Origin: a virus
Length of the DNA stretch: 41,269 bases
IMG/VR virus record: IMGVR_UViG_3300032236_001367
Location: 1 to 41,269 of that record
Reading direction: 5' to 3' (one strand)
Below the pieces are notes generated by a model. That model was not told where the DNA came from. It was given only the letters and a program-made list of their open reading frames with translations, and did no database searches. Of the stretch, positions 38,924 to 41,269 are shown one piece after another. The position numbers and the translations under genes were made by a program. The first letter of the stretch is position 1. Each line of letters begins with the position of its first letter.

Positions 38924-39147
38924 ACAACCTTACCCAATACAGAATAAATCAAACGATCCAATTCAGAATCAAAAGGCTTATTCTCTCTACGATTCTGCCA
39001 AATCTTTTCTAGTAATTGTTTAGCATTATCATCCGCTTCTTGAGGTAATGATCCACGATCCGCTAATTCATCAAGCAAATCTTCTGTACAAAAATCGCTA
39101 ATGTCCACATCAACTTCAACTTCTGTGTATACTGTTTTGCGTGTCAT
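38920..39147 (-). CDS. Small acidic protein (75 aa)
   Basis: Begins MTRKTVYTEVEVDVDISDFC and contains EDLLDELADRGSLPQEADDN, then LLEKIWQNRRENKPFDSELD. A VDVDIxDF(C)-type strand and helices are visible; similar short proteins occur in other phages near DNA metabolism genes. Function unknown. Confidence 0.65.
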   Translation of the reverse strand: MTRKTVYTEVEVDVDISDFCTEDLLDELADRGSLPQEADDNAKQLLEKIWQNRRENKPFDSELDRLIYSVLGKVV

Positions 39148-39150
39148 ATA

Positions 39151-39441
39151 TTATTCCAATTCAATACTAAATTCTTTTACTGAATCGAAACGAAATGAAC
39201 GCCAACCTTGTGCCTCAACATCAAATACGGCCAACGAATCTGCTGGTGTTGCACGAGCAGGTTTAGTTTCATCAGATTCTTTTACCTCGACAGTAGGCAA
39301 CAATTCAGGTTTCAATGTGCAACGCATCACACGCTCAGTACCATCTTTCTTGGTAAAAATTACCTCAGCAATACCTTCATGCAGCATATCTTTCATCCAT
39401 TGCTGGGTTGCTGCTTCATCATCAATAATTTCTTCGTTCAT
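39151..39441 (-). CDS. Small protein with WYL-like/KTR phrase (96 aa)
   Basis: Contains AEVIFTKKDGTERVMRCTLK and ends SLAVFDVEAQGWRSFRFDSV. The pattern VxFTKxDGxxRxMxCTL with VFDxExxGWRSFRFDSV is typical of small SH3-like phage proteins that I recall from T4-like genomes. Possibly nucleic-acid binding. Lies 3 nt after the 75-aa gene stop on the operon. Confidence 0.65.
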   Translation of the reverse strand: MNEEIIDDEAATQQWMKDMLHEGIAEVIFTKKDGTERVMRCTLKPELLPTVEVKESDETKPARATPADSLAVFDVEAQGWRSFRFDSVKEFSIELE

Positions 39442-39443
39442 AA

Positions 39444-39668
39444 TTAACCTTTCAATGTAAACTTTTTCAAATAATCTTTTGTTTGCTCAAGTGTATCAAC
39501 TTCCATGTCCTGTTCTAGGATTTTAGCAACTACACCTGCGCGTGCTTGTGTGAATAATTCTTCAATATAACGCAAATCATCTTCTGTTGCCATACTTACA
39601 AATATCAACATATCTTCAGCAGACAAACTCAACAAGAATTTTAAATTATTAACATCCCTCTTATTCAT
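39444..39668 (-). CDS. Small helical hypothetical protein (74 aa)
   Basis: Begins MNKRDVNNLKFLLSLSAEDM and has YIEELFTQARAGVVAKILEQ. Predominantly helical, no motif. One-base overlap with the upstream gene stop. Function unknown. Confidence 0.6.
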   Translation of the reverse strand: MNKRDVNNLKFLLSLSAEDMLIFVSMATEDDLRYIEELFTQARAGVVAKILEQDMEVDTLEQTKDYLKKFTLKG

Positions 39669-39892
39669 TATTCACCACCAAAGAAACCAATTACCTTATT
39701 CAAGTAATTAATCATTGCGGCATTGTAACGATAATCTTCCGTTTCATGGTTGGGAATATCTGCACCGTCCAATTCACGTTGCTCAGTCAACTTATTTTCT
39801 TGAACGATTCGGTCCCTTGCTTCAATCAATGTAGCCAATGTGATTGCATCAGCAGCTTCATAACTCAACATAATTCCAGAACCATTACGCAT
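39668..39892 (-). CDS. Small hypothetical protein (74 aa)
   Basis: Starts MRNGSGIMLSYEAADAITLA at 39892, chosen because GGAG lies 7 nt upstream; a longer reading would begin at a TTG inside the preceding gene. It contains ELDGADIPNHETEDYRYNAA. It overlaps the winged-helix-like gene by 8 nt. Function unknown. Confidence 0.6.
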   Translation of the reverse strand: MRNGSGIMLSYEAADAITLATLIEARDRIVQENKLTEQRELDGADIPNHETEDYRYNAAMINYLNKVIGFFGGE

Positions 39893-40226
39893 ACACAATC
39901 TCCATTTCTGTTTGTTCGACAACTACATCAGGACTATTGGTTTCATCGGTATTGGTGTAACCTGTATAACGACCTTCTGCATTGAAACAATTAGGATTCA
40001 ACAATTGATATGCTGTCACTTTACGTCCGTCCTTATGTACCTTGATAACTCCACCATCACGACGGATATTATAGATGTTGGTTGCAAGACGATACAATAC
40101 TGCCTCTTGGTCTGTGTCTTTGAAACACGCCTTGATATCATCAGGCGACACAGGTTCACCAGACAATAATACAACTGCAATCTTTTCGTGGCGATTTTGT
40201 TTGCCGGAACGCACTTTCAATTTCAT
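39885..40226 (-). CDS. Winged-helix-like putative DNA-binding protein (113 aa)
   Basis: The segment GEPVSPDDIKACFKDTDQEA, VLYRLATNIYNIRRDGGVIK and VHKDGRKVTAYQLLNP reads as helix-turn-helix followed by a beta wing, a layout of small phage regulators. The C-terminal tail is acidic and variable. It could be a transcription regulator of this gene block. No operator can be assigned. Confidence 0.55.
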   Translation of the reverse strand: MKLKVRSGKQNRHEKIAVVLLSGEPVSPDDIKACFKDTDQEAVLYRLATNIYNIRRDGGVIKVHKDGRKVTAYQLLNPNCFNAEGRYTGYTNTDETNSPDVVVEQTEMEIVYA

Positions 40227-40242
40227 AATATAACTCCAATGA

Positions 40243-40401
40243 TTAACGGTTATTCAAGTATTCTTCTAGGTCAGTAAGTAGAGCAACGAATACCCAAAGT
40301 GCGGCATGCCATGTTGGCACCATTTCACCTTGATACCACAAAAACAGGTAACTGCCGAAAGCGAATGAGGTAAGCGCGAGTCTAAAAATACTATAGTTCA
40401 T
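40243..40401 (-). CDS. Small membrane protein (52 aa)
   Basis: Begins MNYSIFRLALTSFAFGSYLF and contains WHAALWVFVALLTDLEEYLN; two hydrophobic segments. AAGGAG lies 7 nt before the ATG, a strong site. It sits 10 nt after the ATPase gene. Function unknown. Confidence 0.65.
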   Translation of the reverse strand: MNYSIFRLALTSFAFGSYLFLWYQGEMVPTWHAALWVFVALLTDLEEYLNNR

Positions 40402-40411
40402 AATTTACTCC

Positions 40412-41269
40412 TTAAAATGGAACTTCTTCTTCAGGTTTGAATGGATGTTTTGCTTCTAGATTAGGAGCAATACTTACAGGTGGATTAATCTTTGCATCAA
40501 CTTTGGTGTACAAGTCCAAGAAACCAGTTTTAGTTTCTTCATCAAAACGATTCACGCAAAGTGTAATTGCTTTCATGCGGTCATTGAAAATATCAAATGC
40601 CTTTGCGATATGAACCAGACGGCGAGTAGAGATAATTTCATCAACACCACCTTCTTTGAATGTCTTACGGACGGTATCAGCCCATGTCACAAGGCACTCA
40701 ACAAAATCTGCATCTTTGATAAGCGGTGCAAGAATCTTGGTCTCAGTTTTCTTATCAGGATATTCCTGTTCAACAGTAATTGGAAAACGTTCCAAGAATG
40801 CATCATCAAGAATCTGTGACAGGTATTTGCCTTCATCAGAGCCACGACCTTTGGTGTTTGCAGTAGCAACTACATTGAAACCAGGTTTTGGATAAACCAA
40901 CTCGCCAGACTTTTTATTGTAGTATGGTTTACCTTCAAGAATACCCTGCAAGCACATTAGTTTGTTTGAACCACGGTCAACTTCATCAATCAACAGAACA
41001 GCGCCACGTTTCATGGCAATAATAACAGGACCGTCACGATTAACCACATTACCATTGACAAGAGTAGGACCGCCGAGCAAATCACTTTCGTCAGTTTCAA
41101 TTGAAATGTTGACCCGGATGCATTCACGTTGAAGTTCTGCACAAACTTGTTCCACCATGAGGGTTTTGCCATTACCACTATGACCAGTAACAAAAACAGG
41201 ATAAAACATGCTAGACTTAACGATATTACGCAAATCTTTAAAAAATCCAAAAGGAACATAATCAGGATA
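40412..41269 (-). CDS. MoxR/CobS-type AAA+ ATPase, 5' end cut by window edge
   Basis: The frame is open to the right edge (visible start YPDYVPFGFFKDL), so the N-terminus is missing; about 285 residues are present. Walker A is TGHSGNGKT, Walker B is AVLLIDEVDR, and VATANTKGRG with AFLERF gives the sensor and arginine finger. The text YVPFGxFKDxxxIVKSxxFYPVF is typical of the ATPase common in aquatic T4-like phages, often called CobS or MoxR. It probably remodels a protein complex; a role in cobalamin synthesis is unproven. A TTG at 41233 is not the real start. Confidence 0.85.
   Translation of the reverse strand, partial: YPDYVPFGFFKDLRNIVKSSMFYPVFVTGHSGNGKTLMVEQVCAELQRECIRVNISIETDESDLLGGPTLVNGNVVNRDGPVIIAMKRGAVLLIDEVDRGSNKLMCLQGILEGKPYYNKKSGELVYPKPGFNVVATANTKGRGSDEGKYLSQILDDAFLERFPITVEQEYPDKKTETKILAPLIKDADFVECLVTWADTVRKTFKEGGVDEIISTRRLVHIAKAFDIFNDRMKAITLCVNRFDEETKTGFLDLYTKVDAKINPPVSIAPNLEAKHPFKPEEEVPF

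Overview
This window is part of the genome of a T4-like contractile-tailed phage (myophage) with low GC content. Recognisable T4 homologues are present: baseplate proteins gp6, gp25, gp53, gp48, gp26 and gp27-like, head completion gp4, ssDNA-binding gp32, helicase loader gp59 and late coactivator gp33. PhoH, a MoxR/CobS-type ATPase, a MazG-like protein and large low-complexity structural proteins point to the aquatic T4-like phages of alphaproteobacteria, methylotrophs and cyanobacteria. The host cannot be fixed from the sequence.

Layout. 1-12150 (minus) is a late operon of baseplate and fibre genes read right to left: gp48, gp53, gp27-like hub, gp5-like OB hub, separate gp5-like spike, an unknown, gp25, gp6, a 1056-aa structural protein and a cut-off fibre gene. 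12185-18275 (plus) holds gp4, an unknown, a tail-tube-fold protein, gp26, a short partner joined by a possible -1 frameshift, a lysozyme-like tail protein and a hydrophobic tape-measure candidate, ending at a bidirectional terminator. 18328-21742 (minus) is a replication and late-control cluster (gp33, gp59, a capsid-targeted protein, esterase, HAD phosphatase, gp32). 21792-22786 (minus) holds a SleB-like hydrolase, a circularly permuted two-piece tmRNA and a small basic peptide gene behind a sigma70-type promoter. 22793-26718 (minus) holds two fibre-accessory genes and three tandem six-repeat propeller genes. 26760-34989 (minus) is a dense block of mostly small early genes with PhoH, a PD-(D/E)XK nuclease, MazG-like, RNase T-like and metallophosphoesterase genes. 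35092-38718 (plus) holds two virion structural genes. 38768-41269 (minus) holds more small genes and a cut-off MoxR/CobS-type ATPase.

Regulation is readable. Sigma70-type promoters (TTGACA, 17 bp, TATAAT-like) precede early genes. Late promoters with a (C/T)ATAAATA core precede structural and replication genes, as expected for T4-type late transcription with gp33. Two of the perfect sigma70 promoters put the predicted start of transcription on the A of the start codon, implying leaderless mRNAs.

The most notable element is the tmRNA. The acceptor half, with T-arm and encoded CCA, lies upstream of the half encoding the tag ANDSAYRLAA, and both halves form consistent acceptor (with G3-U70), P2 and P5 helices.
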